From contig BOKF01000042.1 of NCBI GenBank assembly GCA_016860845.1, forward strand, positions 1-64,000: DNA of 64,000 bases, given 5' to 3'. Both the position numbers and the translations under genes were made by a program. The DNA is from Chloroflexota bacterium. Its GTDB lineage: Bacteria > Chloroflexota > Anaerolineae > 4572-78 > J111. Positions 63,865 through 64,000 of this stretch are shown here, piece after piece (within the stretch, counting starts at the first letter, position 1; every line of letters starts with the position of its first letter). Under the pieces are notes generated by a model, which was not told the origin of the DNA, did not search any database, and was given only the letters and a program-made list of their open reading frames with translations.

Positions 63865-64000
63865 TTACGATCCGCCCGACTTACCGCCACCTCCACCGCC
63901 ACCGTTGTTACTGCCGCCACCACCACCCCCGCCCCCGCTCGCCTGCCATTTGATCAGGAAGGGCTGGCTGTCATGGCCGGTATCGGCGATAAAATGCTTG
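63865..64000 (-). CDS. C-terminal end of a Gly-rich protein (cut by window edge)
   Basis: The frame enters from the right edge and ends at TAA 63867-63865. The visible 44 residues read KHFIADTGHDSQPFLIKWQAS, then a Gly-rich tail with SNN and ending KSGGS. The start lies outside the window. It is probably the first gene of the redox cluster; the next gene starts 45 bases downstream. Its identity cannot be told. Confidence 0.65.
   Translation of the reverse strand, partial: KHFIADTGHDSQPFLIKWQASGGGGGGGGSNNGGGGGGGKSGGS

Overview
The window looks like a chromosomal segment of a member of the Chloroflexota, probably an Anaerolineae-like environmental lineage. This rests on gene content and style, not on a search: a large rpoC with a coiled-coil insertion near its N-terminus, a cydABD block without cydC, many multi-spanning GT-C type membrane proteins, VapBC pairs, and large numbers of short tandem-repeat hairpins. 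It is GC-rich except for one AT-rich patch at about 27.5-30.3 kb. No rRNA, tRNA or CRISPR array was seen.

Layout. 0-5.7 kb: SCP2-domain protein, then on the minus strand cydA-cydB-cydD (cytochrome bd oxidase) followed by a cyclase/formamidase-type hydrolase; a CRP/FNR-type palindrome lies upstream of cydA. 5.8-12.8 kb, minus strand: rpoC-rpsU, a tyrosine-recombinase-fold protein with altered active-site residues, and prfB with a classical +1 frameshift site. 12.9-19.8 kb, minus strand: YfhO-family and GT39/ArnT-like membrane proteins, a pseudogene and an MFS transporter. 20-24 kb, plus strand: glcDEF glycolate oxidase, then a TPR-like membrane protein and a large PEP-synthase/rifampin-phosphotransferase-like enzyme. 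27.5-30.3 kb: two AT-rich genes bounded by three attC-like sites, i.e. what looks like a small integron gene-cassette array without an integrase; they encode a multi-spanning membrane protein with a C-terminal EAD-like helical domain and an Mrr-type endonuclease with a zinc-ribbon-like N-terminus. 30.3-41.8 kb: patatin with a cyclic-nucleotide domain, a GH18-like protein lacking the catalytic Glu, VapBC, uvrB, a DinB/arylformamidase-like pair, a methyltransferase, a nucleotide-sugar epimerase and a flippase-like membrane protein. 41.9-49.5 kb: a GT87-like membrane protein, a second VapBC-type pair, an MFS-HEAT fusion and another large membrane protein. 49.7-58.6 kb: APS reductase, epimerase, DUF4139 protein, flavoprotein, DtxR/MntR regulator divergent from an aminotransferase, and malQ. 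58.6-64 kb, minus strand: membrane protein plus histidine kinase, a possible structured RNA, then a redox cluster (haem-binding protein, ApbE, ferric-reductase-like membrane protein, Pro/Gly-rich proteins).

The two most unusual signals are the cassette array at 27.5-30.3 kb and a dispersed set of islands made of 7-8 bp tandem repeats. The islands usually form two inverted arms. They occur in intergenic gaps and, always in frame, inside membrane-protein genes, where they encode low-complexity loops. They resemble in style the heptameric STRR repeats of cyanobacteria, but each island has its own unit sequence.
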